This document shows positions 46,930 to 57,506 of a stretch of 64,000 nucleotides of DNA, one piece after another. The notes beneath the pieces are model-generated. The model ran no database searches and was not told the DNA's origin. It saw only the letters and a list, made by a program, of their open reading frames with translations. The stretch is from Parathielavia appendiculata (taxonomy: Eukaryota; Ascomycota; Sordariomycetes; Sordariales; Chaetomiaceae). A program made the position numbers and the translations under genes. The number at the start of each line of letters is the position of its first letter. Position 1 is the first letter of the stretch. The DNA is taken from positions 62,001 to 126,000 of the forward strand of contig NW_026944221.1 of the NCBI RefSeq assembly GCF_033297405.1, in the 5' to 3' direction.

Positions 46930-48761
46930 CTAGCCTTGTTGGCTCGCCACAGGCAACTGAACCGACCGTCGCCCTTCACTCGCAGCCTTGTCCTCGCTCT
47001 CCTCCGAGTCATCGTCACTCACCGGCCGGCTCTCCTGAGTCTCCTCTTCCCTCAGAACCCTTCGGGTTTTGGTCATCTAAACAACCCAGAGTCAGCACAT
47101 CTCTCCTTTATCCCGCTCGCTTCTCCGTTCGAATGAAACGGCTAAAGAACAGAAGCCCTAAAAAAAAAAAAAAAAAAAAAAAAACTTACCCATGACCTCA
47201 CACCCCCAATCAACCCCAGCGTATACCCCGTGATAAAATCATTCCCATTCCCCGTCGCCCTCTCCCCGGCCGTCATCGGCCCCGCGCCCGTCGGGCTCCT
47301 GGGGAACGGAAACCCGCCACCACCGCCGCCCGAGGTTGACGACGAGGACACGTTTGGCCCGAGCGGACTGCTAGGCGGCAGCGCACCGCCCTCGCCGTTG
47401 CCATTATTGTTATTCGCGCCGCCGCCGCCGCCGCCGAAAAACCCGGCAGGCCCCCGAGCCGGACTCTGCGGGCGCGACGAGGGCCAGAACTGGCGCAGCT
47501 CGCGGCTGAGCTCCTGGCCCGTGGTCGCCCAGTTGCTGCGGATGTTGTCGCGCAGATCCTGAACGTGGCGCTTAAGCTCGAGCTCGTTCTTCTTCAGCCA
47601 GCTGACGTTGAGCTCCTGGCGCGAGGTGCCGCGCTTCAGTTGGCGGACAATGTACTTCTCGTAGTCGCGGACGATCCTGTGGTGGTGGTGGAGAGAGTGT
47701 CAAGTCAACGGGCGCTCTGGTATGATTCCTGCAATGGCGGTTGGAAGTGAGAGAAGAGAGATTGCTTACTTTGTAATGATGCCCGTGGTGCTCACGCCCT
47801 CCGTTCGTTGAGTAACCAGAAACTTGCCCGCCGCCTTGATGGGCGCGTAGATGTCGTCGCCCTCGTCAGCACCGTATGGGATGTCGTCGTGCGCGACGTA
47901 GTCGATCTGGTGCTCTTCCAGAAATTCGGGGGTCACGATCCAGGGGCAGTTTTCAATGACCTCGTCAACCCATTTGCAATGCCGGACCGTCTCGGCACGC
48001 TCCTTGCCCGAAAGCACGGTGAGACCCTTGCGCTTGTGCGTCTCCTCGTCGCCGGTCACGCCCACGATCAGGTACACGTCGGGGAACGCCTTCTTTGCTT
48101 GCTCGAGTTGGCGCATGTGCCTGGACTCTTGTTAGCCCGCATCCCCTTGCTAGCCAGCACTGTGGACACCCTGAGAGCAGGAATGCCATAACGCCCGACA
48201 ATGTTTCGGGACATACCCAAGATGGAACAGGTCAAACACGCCGTCCGCGTATACCCTCACCGCCCGGCCGGCGGGAGGTGGGTTCGTTTCGTACCCTACG
48301 GGGTGCGTAAGCTTGCCGATAGGGGGCGGTGGCATGGCCGCGGCAATCTTATTGCTGACCATCCCGCTGCCACTGACGCCGGTCTCTATTTTATTCGAGA
48401 CAGACTTCCGGCTCCCCTTGCGTGTCACTCTCTCTGCGATATCAATACTGGCCTCGGTAGTATCGCTCGGTTCGCCGGGGTCGAGAGCCTGGGTATGGCC
48501 TATCGCGGTCGGCCCGGCGGTAAGCTGTTCTGAGTTGCCGCGTTGGCGCTTGCTCGGCGGGTGAGCACTGCCGGTTGAGTCGGTCTTCCTGTGGGCGGCG
48601 AAGACCTGGCCGGACTCGGGGGCGGTAGTGTCGCCCTCTTCGGCCGAGGCGTCTCGCGACTCGGTCTGAATGATCTGTGTCGGGTCCATGTCGAGAGCGC
48701 TGGCCGTGTTGTTGCGCTTTCGTTTCCCCGCGCCCTGGGACGACGAAGCCGGGGACGACAT
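46930..48761 (-). CDS. PCT1: Choline-phosphate cytidylyltransferase (CTP:phosphocholine)
   Basis: Rate-limiting step of the Kennedy pathway, making CDP-choline for phosphatidylcholine, at nuclear/ER membranes. Minus-strand exons 48761-48217, 48120-47770, 47676-47190 and 47076-46930 give 509 residues. A long Ser/Thr/Glu-rich, basic (KRKR, KRQR) N-terminus precedes RVYADGVFDLFHLGHMRQL; the catalytic HxGH is created across the first intron. Then come HKWVDEV-like HCKWVDEVIENCPW, YVAHDDIPYG and RTEGVSTTGIITKIVRDYE, the family signatures. The amphipathic membrane-binding helix is YIVRQLKRGTSRQELNVSWL followed by LKRHVQDLRDNI. A Gly/Asn-rich linker and an acidic C-terminal exon (VSDDDSEESEDK) end the protein. 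Intron 3 carries a 25-nt poly-T run right after its donor site (47160-47184). Confidence 0.94.
47160..47184. repeat. A/T homopolymer run inside cytidylyltransferase intron 3
   Basis: Twenty-five consecutive A on the plus strand (T on the coding strand), directly following the GTAAG donor of intron 3. Such a run is prone to length error in assembly and to slippage in vivo. Confidence 0.95.
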
Positions 48762-49775
48762 GCTGATGGGCAGGAACGGAGGGTTATCTGCTTCGAATAG
48801 TGAAAGCACCGGGTCGGCTGGGGAAAGAGCAGGCAGTGTGAACCCGGACCGGATGTGTATGCCGTGTGGATTGTTCCGGAACCCCGACAGTGTTATGACG
48901 TTCTTGGGAGTCTGGATTGCTGAGCATCCGTTTGTTTCTTTCACTGAAAGGGCTCGTTGACTGTTGACTGCCAATCGCCAATGCCAGATGCAAAATGCGG
49001 ACTGGAACAACACCACAACAACGCTGAACTATTGCGCGCCTCCGCAATCGACTATCGCAGGTGGACAAGGAGGAGATACCCGGTGGAGTAACAGATCTTA
49101 ACGTTAGAGCTGGCCCACAGTGAGCAGCTAGAAACTTCGACAAGACAGCTGTCGCAGTTGGCGAGACGGCGCAACAATGCACAATACACTTTAACGTGAG
49201 TCAAGGATTCGTGTCGCGTCCAATTCTGCGACAATAAACGCGTCTTCGAGTTAAGTCTCTGAGAGCATGGGTAAACGGAGAAAGGGGACGCTGAACATGC
49301 CAAATTTTCCGATCAATTTCCTTTTGCTCGACGCTTTTGCTCAAGAGCTGCTAAGATGCTGTAATGGACCCCTGTCACTCACGTCATTATGAGGTCTGTG
49401 CCACCAAAGCATACGACCCTGTGGCTTGCGGTGGTGCTGATTTGGCCGATGACCCTTCCAGTTTCCACGCATTTGGTCCGCCAGTGAGACATGTTTATAA
49501 ATTAGGTAGGCATCACTCGGGCAAAGCGCTTGTGGATGTACAGCGATCCCCCTGAGTACTGCAGTGGTGGAAGATTCGACGTATTAAAATTGTAACTCCA
49601 ACTCGAATGTTGGACGACTCGTGGCAATGGTATGTTATACATGATCCTTCAATGAACGGTATCCACGCCGATGACTGGCAGAGAGACGTGTATGCCAACC
49701 GCCGGACCCATGAAGCGCACCCACAACCAGCACCGCTACAGCCCAATGTGGGAGGCATGGACAGAGATTACCCCC
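48762..49775. other. Intergenic region upstream of cytidylyltransferase
   Basis: Upstream of the cytidylyltransferase start and 3' of the F-box gene. The frame upstream of the chosen ATG stays open for 85 codons on the minus strand but has no conserved content, so the ATG at 48761 was kept. No other gene seen. Confidence 0.5.
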
Positions 49776-50678
49776 TCACCGCAACTCAACCTTGTCCCTC
49801 CTCACAAAGTGCCGCCCACACCTGCGCGGATCGCCCGGCTTGCTCATGTAGCAGTACGACTTGGCGCCCTCGGGCGCGACGGGGCCAAACTTCTGCCTCA
49901 CCGAGCAGTACTCGAACCCTTCGCCGAGCCACTCCTGGATGTGCTTGTGCAGTTGACATCTCGTGACGCCGCACATCCGGCAGTACCCCTGCCCCCGCAC
50001 CCGCAGCTTCGACAGCGCGTTCCTCTCCTCCTGTCCCAGCCCCTTGAGCGGCCCGGTCTGAGCATCCTTGCTGTCCTCGGCCACGACAACTGAGGGGTTC
50101 TTGCGCACGATGTTGCCAGCCAGATGCCAAGCCCACTCGAGGTCGTTAGGTCCGTCCCGCCGCGCGGTGAGCGGTACGGTGCCGTGGAGCCGGCGGTGGA
50201 TGGTGTAGAAATGTTTGTTGGTAAGTCCCAGGCAGGTGCTGTCGATGGGGTTGAGGAAGTCGAAAATGGCGTAGTGAAGCTCGGCGGGCAAATCCGTCAG
50301 CGTCAAGCCGTCAACCGCGGGCCTGCGGCGGCGAGAGAGTAGTTCTTGGTCTGTTACTGAGTACGACCGCCGGGAAGGGCCGAGAGGCGGTCTCCGTGCC
50401 GGCGCCCGGGACCGCTCCACCTCCTGTTGACTTGGCTCTCGTGAGGGCCCCGATTGCGTCTTCAAGCTGTCCTCGATAGTTGGGGATTGAGATGGGGTCA
50501 TGTAGGCGCCAAAGTAGGGAGACGGCGGGAGGAAGTACTCGTGGTGAGTTTGGGAGCGACGCGGCGTGCGCATGCCCTCTTTTGCTAGACGGGACTCTTT
50601 CATCCTGCGCTCCTCTCTGCTGAACGGCAACCTAGACCCCGCCGGGGAGCCCAGGCCGTTGTGCAAAACTTCGATCAT
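49776..50678 (-). CDS. F-box protein with cysteine-rich C-terminus
   Basis: A single minus-strand exon of 300 codons. The N-terminal third is basic, Ser/Pro/Arg-rich and disordered. The F-box is at about residues 123-165, reading LTDLPAELHYAIFDFLNPID and LTNKHFYTIHRRLHG, and should bind Skp1 in an SCF ubiquitin ligase. The C-terminal part has cysteines and histidines that could bind zinc: CRMCGVTRCQLHKHIQEWL, then YCSVRQKFGP, YCYMSKPGDPRRCGRH. No WD40 or LRR domain is present, so the Cys/His region may be the substrate-binding part. This organisation is seen in fungal F-box proteins of unknown target; no substrate can be inferred. Confidence 0.82.
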   Translation of the reverse strand: MIEVLHNGLGSPAGSRLPFSREERRMKESRLAKEGMRTPRRSQTHHEYFLPPSPYFGAYMTPSQSPTIEDSLKTQSGPSREPSQQEVERSRAPARRPPLGPSRRSYSVTDQELLSRRRRPAVDGLTLTDLPAELHYAIFDFLNPIDSTCLGLTNKHFYTIHRRLHGTVPLTARRDGPNDLEWAWHLAGNIVRKNPSVVVAEDSKDAQTGPLKGLGQEERNALSKLRVRGQGYCRMCGVTRCQLHKHIQEWLGEGFEYCSVRQKFGPVAPEGAKSYCYMSKPGDPRRCGRHFVRRDKVELR

Positions 50679-52519
50679 TGGCGGGTTTGGAAAAGCGGTC
50701 GACGACGTTGAAGTCGACGACCTATCTTAAGCGTGGTGTTGGAATCGAGAAACTCAAGCGATGGCAAAACTCCTGGACAGCGTTGGTGCTCAAGGAATAA
50801 GCGTGATGCGTGGCGTGTGGTCGATGAGGGAGATTTATGGGTTGTTGTCGGTGTCGGCTTGATCCGTTGTAATATACATCAGACCGCTTTGTTGAGTCCG
50901 TGTCGGGCACTAGTACCAGTACTGATGGTTTCACCAATTGGAGGTTGGAAGCCCCTCACTAGCCCGTTCATGAGAAGGGGGGAACGGGTTAATATCAGAC
51001 TTAACTCGGGCGAGGCCGCTTGTGTAGTGAGTCGAGAGATCTGCCGTTGTTGACGAGGTGGCCAGGCTCAAGTGGACCGGAGTCGCTCAAATGTCCCGCC
51101 CGACCTGGTCTGGAAAGCAGGCTGAGGGTGGTGCCAAGATCGCCCGAGAGAGTTCGATGCAACACTGCAAGCGGCAGGCACGTGGGGGCATACAAAGACG
51201 TCATGACGGGAGTCAAAGCGAGAGACTTCAGTTACTCCTTTTTTCTTTCCCATCAGACACGGAGCAAGGCAAAAACGGAGCCGCTGGTTGAGTTGACCGG
51301 CATTCCGGACTGCCGCAGTGGAGTGGCAGGGTGGGCTTTAGTTAAGCAAAGGCGGAATGCCTGCACTTTTCCAATGCACTCAGAAATCTGAGCGTGAGTG
51401 ATATCTGCCGTGTGCAAATCCAGGGGCTTTGAGGTCTAGGACGACCCGACGTGTAATTGCTAGTCCACAGTTGTACTATACACAGCGGGAAAAGGAACAT
51501 ACGCTCGCCACGCTCGAACCACGGCATGTGCTTGCGAACGGTTGCAGGAGGCCGCGGGACTGGTTCATCTCGAGTTCTCGCCTTATTGGCCTCTTGCAGA
51601 TGATTTTTTTGTGACAGATGGTGACGCTTGTCGCTGGCCCAGCATGGTCGGTCGCGGGGTTAAAAGTTGCCACTCCAGTCATGCTGGCAGTTCCGAAAGC
51701 GTAACACGCCTGTTACTACTGTATGTCGAACATTGGAGACCATTACTCGACGCGCGTATGCTCTATGATACCAGCTGACTCGCTGTGGACATCACATGGG
51801 GGATGATGGCACCTAAGAGAAAATCCTGTTCCCTCCTGCAAATGCCCCACCAACTTGCCCCGCGCCCGGAAACCTGAAACCTGCCCGGAACGAGAGACAT
51901 AATTGCCTTGTGGTCGCGGGTCTGTTTTGTAGTGAGGTTCCTCGAGGTGTGTAGAGGCAGAGAGGATTCCAACGCCAAGGCCGCATGATCACGATGGAAG
52001 CCATGATGTTCTAGTGGCGAAAAGATTGCTCAGCATCCTGCCTTGATCGACCATGCGCCACGCCCTTGGCTGCTGCGAGTTAGCCGGCAGTGGCCAACCC
52101 CGGCCGCGGGAACGGGCCGGCAAACGATGCCTAGTTTGGGGCCTGGGGAAACCGCGTGAGCGAAGAATGTCCCCTTAAATCCCGAGGGGAGCATCGTGAC
52201 GCCCGAAATACTTAGCGGAGCAGGAACTGCTTCTAGTTCGTCGGGTGGACCAGGCCGCTCCCGCCGTCAGGAACAAAGTCTAAGCGGCTGAAGTCGTTGA
52301 ACTGATGAGTGTGCTGCAGGTTAAAGGAAGTTTATGGCCGACCTAACCAGTTCGATAATCCAAAGGTCTTGGTGCCAACGTTACTGGCAGACAGCCGGTC
52401 GTGGTGGTGTGTTGCTTGTCGTCGAAAAGCAATTCTCGCAAAGCGTAGGCCATGGATATGTCATTACATGTGTGTATGTACTCAGTACGGCGCACCAGAA
52501 CGGTACACCAGTGCGTCAT
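50679..52519. other. Intergenic region
   Basis: About 1.8 kb between the F-box gene start and the dynein light-chain gene end. Frames of up to ~120 codons occur but none has a motif. Nothing else recognised. Confidence 0.45.
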
Positions 52520-53172
52520 TTAGACGGCGATCCAGATGACCATGAGGACAACGTCCAGGCCCTTAGCCTCGCCATCCCACTTGAAGCTCCACATACCGTC
52601 CGTCTTCTCGTTCCAGTACCCGCCAGTTGCGCTGTGCATGCCGCGGCGACCAGCCTGTCCCTTCTTGGCGGCCCCCTCCTCTGCTGGCGGGCCTGTCGGC
52701 TTGTTGAGTTGGGATGTAGGAACGACGTGCTGCACGATGGTGCTGTTGATGGCAAACTTGTAGGCCGGCATCGAGGCACCCTGAGGAGTAGCCTCCGACA
52801 TCACCGCCTTGAGCATCTTGTTCTGCAATAAGGGAAAAATCGTCAGTCCAGGCGCGGTGTAGGGGCGGGCATCTCTGTCCTTCAACCTACAATGATGGTC
52901 TCGTTCCATTGCGACGTCTTTGGGTGCTCGTAGTACTCGACGCTTTCAAAGACACTATTGCACACCTATCGCTGGTTTTTCAGTCTTCCATGTCTTGCAG
53001 TTTCGCGGCGGGGGGACTGCGGCGTCCCTCGTAGGCACGGTTTACGCACATCGGTGGCAATCTGTTCGAGACGCTTCAGAGCAATCGGCTGTTGGGTCAA
53101 TGTTAGTCAGCGACAGTTGCTTTCCCATTGGACTCCATGCATGAACCATACCGAGTTTGTCTGGGCGGCCAT
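52520..53172 (-). CDS. Tctex-type dynein light chain
   Basis: Four minus-strand exons, 53172-53152, 53088-53050, 52965-52891 and 52822-52520, give 145 residues. The family forms a dimeric light chain on the intermediate chain of cytoplasmic dynein. The N-terminus is MAAQTNSPIALKRLEQIATD, then VCNSVFESVEYYEHPKTSQW and NETIINKMLKAVMSEA, matching the helix and strand pattern of DYNLT1 (QHSKVNQWT..VVEQTLSQL). The strands follow: PAYKFAINSTIVQHV (compare FKYIVTCVIMQ), GMHSATGGYWNEKTDGMWSFKW (compare LHTASSCFWD..) and a hydrophobic end DVVLMVIWIAV. A Pro/Glu/Ala insertion after TIVQHVVPTS makes the protein longer than animal homologs. Exons 1 and 2 are very short (7 and 13 codons); the second uses a GTGCGT donor. 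Its start lies divergently 690 bp from VTC1. Confidence 0.86.
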
Positions 53173-53862
53173 GTTGACGTTTGGAAAGGGGGTTGGCTGC
53201 GTTTTGTGCGGTGGGTTACGGTGTCGTTTGGGAGAGCAGAACGGGAGACTAGCGAACGAGAAGCCACTCCTCGCTTGACTTCTTTTCGTTTTACGCACTG
53301 AGATGTAACACCGACTGTATGGCAGAGGTGACACCGCTGGGTGCGATCTTGGTTGGGTTGGCTGGTGTTTATTGTTGCGCCATGTCTGTATTGATAACAA
53401 CAGGGGCAGATGCTCGGACCAACCTGCGCGAACTGGCTGCGCGACCGATAAGTCAACGCAGGTGGTCTGTGCCTACTACGGAGGACCGTTTTCTCTCTTG
53501 CATGATTGTACATCGGAAAGATATGATATTGAGTGCACGTGACCATCGCCAACATCCAGTCCTGAACTCTCTCGCGCTCTCTGCCAGTAAGACGCCAAGA
53601 CTGCAGCACGTGCATCCGAAGCTGCAGAGCTTGGGCCACTGACGTCCTGTTGATTGATCAATTGGAGCTTCATCTTTGTGCCCCGACCGGGACCGCACTG
53701 CGGCGCAAGGCTATTGTGACAAGAACCCCAACCTCATTTTGGGACGAAAGAATCATCGTTTTTGCGGTTAATTGTAATCAGTTCCTCGACGTCTCAAAAG
53801 CCGCTTCGCAGCCGCTGCCGGTACCCTCCCATCGCCACAGCAACTCCCACAACCGTCTCGCC
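53173..53862. promoter_or_regulatory. Divergent promoter between dynein light chain and VTC1
   Basis: The two ATGs lie 690 bp apart on opposite strands, so both promoters must be here. Frames within it have no motifs. No binding sites were identified with confidence. Confidence 0.55.
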
Positions 53863-54317
53863 ATGTCCAGCCAACCTCTGCTCCAAACGGCCCCAGGTTT
53901 GTCCTCACCCAGCCAACCAGCCAATACACTACCGACCGGCTAATCTCCCCCTTCCTCACAGGCAAGCGCATTGCGCTCCCGACGCGCGTCGAGCCCAAAG
54001 TCTTCTTCGCCAACGAGCGCACTTTTTTGTCATGGCTCAACTTCACCGTCGTGCTCGGCGCCCTGGCCATCGGCATGCTCAACTTCGGAGACCGCCCGGC
54101 CTTCATCTCGTCTTTTCTGTTCACGGGCGTCGCGATGGCCACGATGATATACGCCCTCATAACGTACCACTGGCGGGCGAAATCGATACGGATGAGGGGC
54201 CAGGCCGGGTTCGACGACCGATTCGGCCCGACCTTCTTGGCCATCATCTTGCTCCTTGCCGTCATTGTGAACTTCGTTCTTAGAATTACCTACTCGTCTC
54301 AGGACCGGAAGTCTTGA
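53863..54317 (+). CDS. VTC1: Vacuolar transporter chaperone subunit 1 (polyphosphate synthesis)
   Basis: Two exons, 53863-53896 and 53962-54317, give 129 residues, the standard VTC1 length. VTC1 is the small membrane subunit of the VTC complex, which makes polyphosphate from ATP and moves it into the vacuole; it also affects V-ATPase and membrane fusion. After a short cytosolic start (MSSQPLLQTAPGKRIALPTRVEPK) the DUF202-like core begins at FFANERTFLSWLNF, the family signature. Three membrane segments follow: TVVLGALAIGMLNF, AFISSFLFTGVAMATMIYALI and FLAIILLLAVIVNFVL, with RAKSIRMRGQAGFDDRFGP between the last two. The other VTC subunits are not in this window. Confidence 0.95.
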
Positions 54318-54870
54318 AGAGGCAGCATGCGGAGGACTTGTAACGGACTGGACAGGGCGAGCACGTCGCGGTCGGGGGTGTGCTGTTGTATCAGTGCAGC
54401 TGTATTATGAAGGGTCGTTTCGAATACAAGATGGCAGTGCAGGCTGTAGGTCATGTCAGGAATTTTTGGGGGGGACCTGGTGGCACGGTCATGGGAACGG
54501 GACATTGCTTGCATTTACACGGGGCTCATGAAGTCAGCGTTGTTTAGAGATTGGGCAATCCGCGTGGCATGGAATCATTCTTGAACACTTTGAGGTCTCG
54601 TAGCCTGGTGTCACAGACTGGTCGTGGAGGGCATCCGGAAACAATATTGTAGGCTGTATAAGCAGACACCCTGCGGTCTAGAATCTGTTGGGTATCATGG
54701 TAATGTTCAGGTCCTATCTCCCCCTGTCAAGTTCCGAGAGGACTCCTTCGCTGAACCAGCGCTTTTCTCTGACCCTGAAAACTTCTGTCTCTGCGCTCTT
54801 CTATGACCCTGCTCGTTCTTGTGTAACTCAAAAAAACCCTGCTGAACTGCAGGATCGAATACAGAAAACC
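54318..54870. other. Convergent intergenic region
   Basis: 3' flanks of VTC1 and of the Alba-like gene. No gene-like frame. Confidence 0.5.
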
Positions 54871-55617
54871 CTAGCCGGCCAAGCCCATCTTCTTCTTCCG
54901 CAAGTACTCGATCCTCTGCTCATTCGTCTGCAGAGAAATGTAGGGTTCCGTTTTCAACTGGTCCAGTGGTAACCGGGAGAGCAGAACCGACAGGTGCACA
55001 ATGTATCTGACCTTCGACGGGTGGACCGCTTGCTCGTGGATGGTCGACAGTTTCGTCTCAAAATATTCGTCGTCTCCGGCTTCGTCGCGCTCCCGGTCGC
55101 CCGGCATGAATGTGTCCTCAACCACTGATGGTTCGTCCACGGCCAGATTCTCCTCTTCCAGCACGACCTCGTTCATGATGTTGTACTGAAACCATTTCTG
55201 CTCGCTCTCGCCTATGCGTCGTCGGATGAGCTCCGCTATTGTGGTAAGCTTGCCGGCCGCTGCTGATTTGGCACATAAGAGAACGACCCCCGGAAGGACG
55301 GTCTGATCCCACGGGCTGAAGCGTCCGAGGTGCTCGAGAGCCCGGTCGACATGGCTGCTGATGCTGGTCGACAGCATTACTGACATGGTCTTGACTTCGA
55401 ATTTGTGACTGAGCTTCGCGACCAGCGAGCTGTAGACTTTGTTGTACGAACTAGTCCCCGGCGTCGAGTTGTGCGCCCGATTTGGTGTCTGGGTCTCTGT
55501 TTGAGGAGACGACAGCCGCCGCTTCTTGAGGGAGACTCCATCGCTGTCGCTGAGAAATTTCCGCTTGCCGCCTTGTAAATGCGGGCCTGGAAGTTGAACA
55601 GGGACTTGGGCGGCCAT
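54871..55617 (-). CDS. Alba-like domain protein (possible RNase P/MRP or RNA-binding subunit)
   Basis: A single minus-strand exon of 248 codons. The N-terminus has a basic stretch (KRKFLSD, LKKRRL) suited to nuclear import. The central region fits an Alba fold: HKFEVKTMSVMLSTSISSHVDRALEHLGRF, then LPGVVLLCAKSAAAGKLTTIAELIRRRI and KWFQYNIMNEVV, i.e. strand-helix-strand-helix with the AaaGKxxtIaEliRRR segment typical of Alba/Rpp25/Pop6. The C-terminal third is acidic then ends in a helical segment (NEQRIEYLRKKKMGLAG). Pop6 and Rpp25 act in RNase P and MRP; assignment to that complex is inferred only from fold resemblance, and other nucleic-acid-binding roles are possible. It is divergent from the AHC1 gene. 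Confidence 0.68.
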   Translation of the reverse strand: MAAQVPVQLPGPHLQGGKRKFLSDSDGVSLKKRRLSSPQTETQTPNRAHNSTPGTSSYNKVYSSLVAKLSHKFEVKTMSVMLSTSISSHVDRALEHLGRFSPWDQTVLPGVVLLCAKSAAAGKLTTIAELIRRRIGESEQKWFQYNIMNEVVLEEENLAVDEPSVVEDTFMPGDRERDEAGDDEYFETKLSTIHEQAVHPSKVRYIVHLSVLLSRLPLDQLKTEPYISLQTNEQRIEYLRKKKMGLAG

Positions 55618-57506
55618 GGAGTTCGCGGATGCGCTGGATGAATGTATGTTGACTCTGTGTTGAAGTAGATAGGCTCTCGCTCAGGAGCATCGTTCATCGG
55701 TCGATGGTGGGTTGATGATTTGAGTGAGGTCAAATTATCGATAAGCTACCCTGGTTAACCGCGATTTCACGGCTTGGGTCCAAGGGTACTGCATTTCAGC
55801 TTCCGAGATGGTAATGAAACCATCATATGTCTCTTTATCGGTGTGAGACTCCGAAAGACCCAGCTCATGGGGTCAAAGTCTAATAACTATTACCGTATGA
55901 AACATATTGCAGTATCACCTACGATGACCCTTTGGCCCAATACATCACCCCCTTCTTGGTGAAAGCTATATATTTAAAATACAGACAATAGACGTGCTAT
56001 AATGGGCCAACAGAGCATGCGTATAACACAGCTCTATCGATGATGAACTCGTAACTATGCAACGTGCCTGCGAATAGCGAGCCATTGGTTCATCAATTCT
56101 CCTCTGATATAGCTCGAGACTTCTCACGCTGATAATGTCCAGAGCAACCTTTTTCACCTCTTGGCCACTTGATATCAGGATGGCTTGATATCTTGGACCA
56201 TGAAAGCTTCCAGGTTGTATGGAAACGCCCGAAATTGAGATAACGCTATAGGTCGTATCCCAAAGTCACCCGCGTTCTTTCGGTGCCCGGTTTTGAGAGA
56301 CGAGCCTCCTGTTCTTGGTAGCACCCCTGCCCAAAGCATTGCTGCCGCCCAGATGCAGCAACCCGCCCCCTAACAGGATGGGCCCGTGTGCAACGCAGCT
56401 GCACGGTGTCCTTACCAACACGGATTTTGATAAGAGATTGAGCGGAGGATCTGCATCAACAAACATCATCAGGTACTTTGAATAACATCATTGATCTCAT
56501 CAGATTCAAAGTGGTGATATGTGATATGTATTTCCAGGTCCAGCTCAGTAGTATCCTAAGGTATGTTAACAAGCTGCAGTACACCAAGCCTTCAACGTGT
56601 TTCACTTTGGCAACCGAGCCTGTCTGTTGCATCTTTGGTGGTTAGAACTTTGAGCTCCTTCTCGTTTCTCGCTGGGAATGTAGAAATGGCACACCCAACT
56701 CAATCTAACCAGACAAACAGTTCCACTCATCCCAGGAGCTAGCCTCATTAGATCAGACCAATCAAGTTGCTCGGCCATTCCTTCCTGGTTCGCCGGCGTC
56801 TTGGCGGTGGCCCAGGCGGAGCTTTTTTCGACTGGCCCCTGTTCCCGTGCATTCATTGTATTCATCGTGTTACCTTCCAACTTGCATCGCAAACCGCTCC
56901 CCCTTCCAACACCCAAGGACAGCAGACTGTCCACCCCGACCTTCTCAAACACTCGCAGCCAACGTTCAACAATTCCCAACCACGGAAAACTTTGCGCGAC
57001 CGACCGATTTCTCCCCTTCAACTTCGCGCGCTCCTTATTGTCTGTCATTCTCACGCGCTCCTTATCACTTTGACTGTTTGCGTTGCCGAGGCTTTCACTA
57101 GCACTCGCGCGGTCTTCTCAGCCCAACTCTCTTTTTGAAGCGTCCTTGTCACTCGCAACTGTTGCAAGCACTCAGCACGCAAAGTCGCCAGTGCCTTTCG
57201 CCTTCTGGTCTGGGGGCGGCCACATCAGCACACCAGCTTAGACCCACTGAAGGCCATTCTGACTAATCCAAGCTATCCGAACGCGGCCAAGTCTATCCGC
57301 TCACGGACCACCTGACACGGCCGGGTTTGTTACGTCAGCATTCCCAATCATCCAACAACCACCCCCCAATTTGCCCCTTTTCGGTACGCTACCGCTGCTG
57401 CCTAGCGACGCCGAACCTTGAAATACCGGTCGCAATCTCGCGCTTCTCCGACGTTTGCCCCTTCTGGCACTCGCGGGGCTTCAACCTCCAAAGTACGGTC
57501 CCGGCC
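55618..57506. promoter_or_regulatory. Divergent intergenic region between Alba-like gene and AHC1
   Basis: About 1.9 kb separating two start codons on opposite strands. The 5' half is AT-rich, the part from 56800 to 57500 CT-rich, as in leaders of Sordariomycete genes. An in-frame ATG at 57327 would extend AHC1 by 60 codons of low-quality sequence. No gene-like frame otherwise. Confidence 0.5.
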
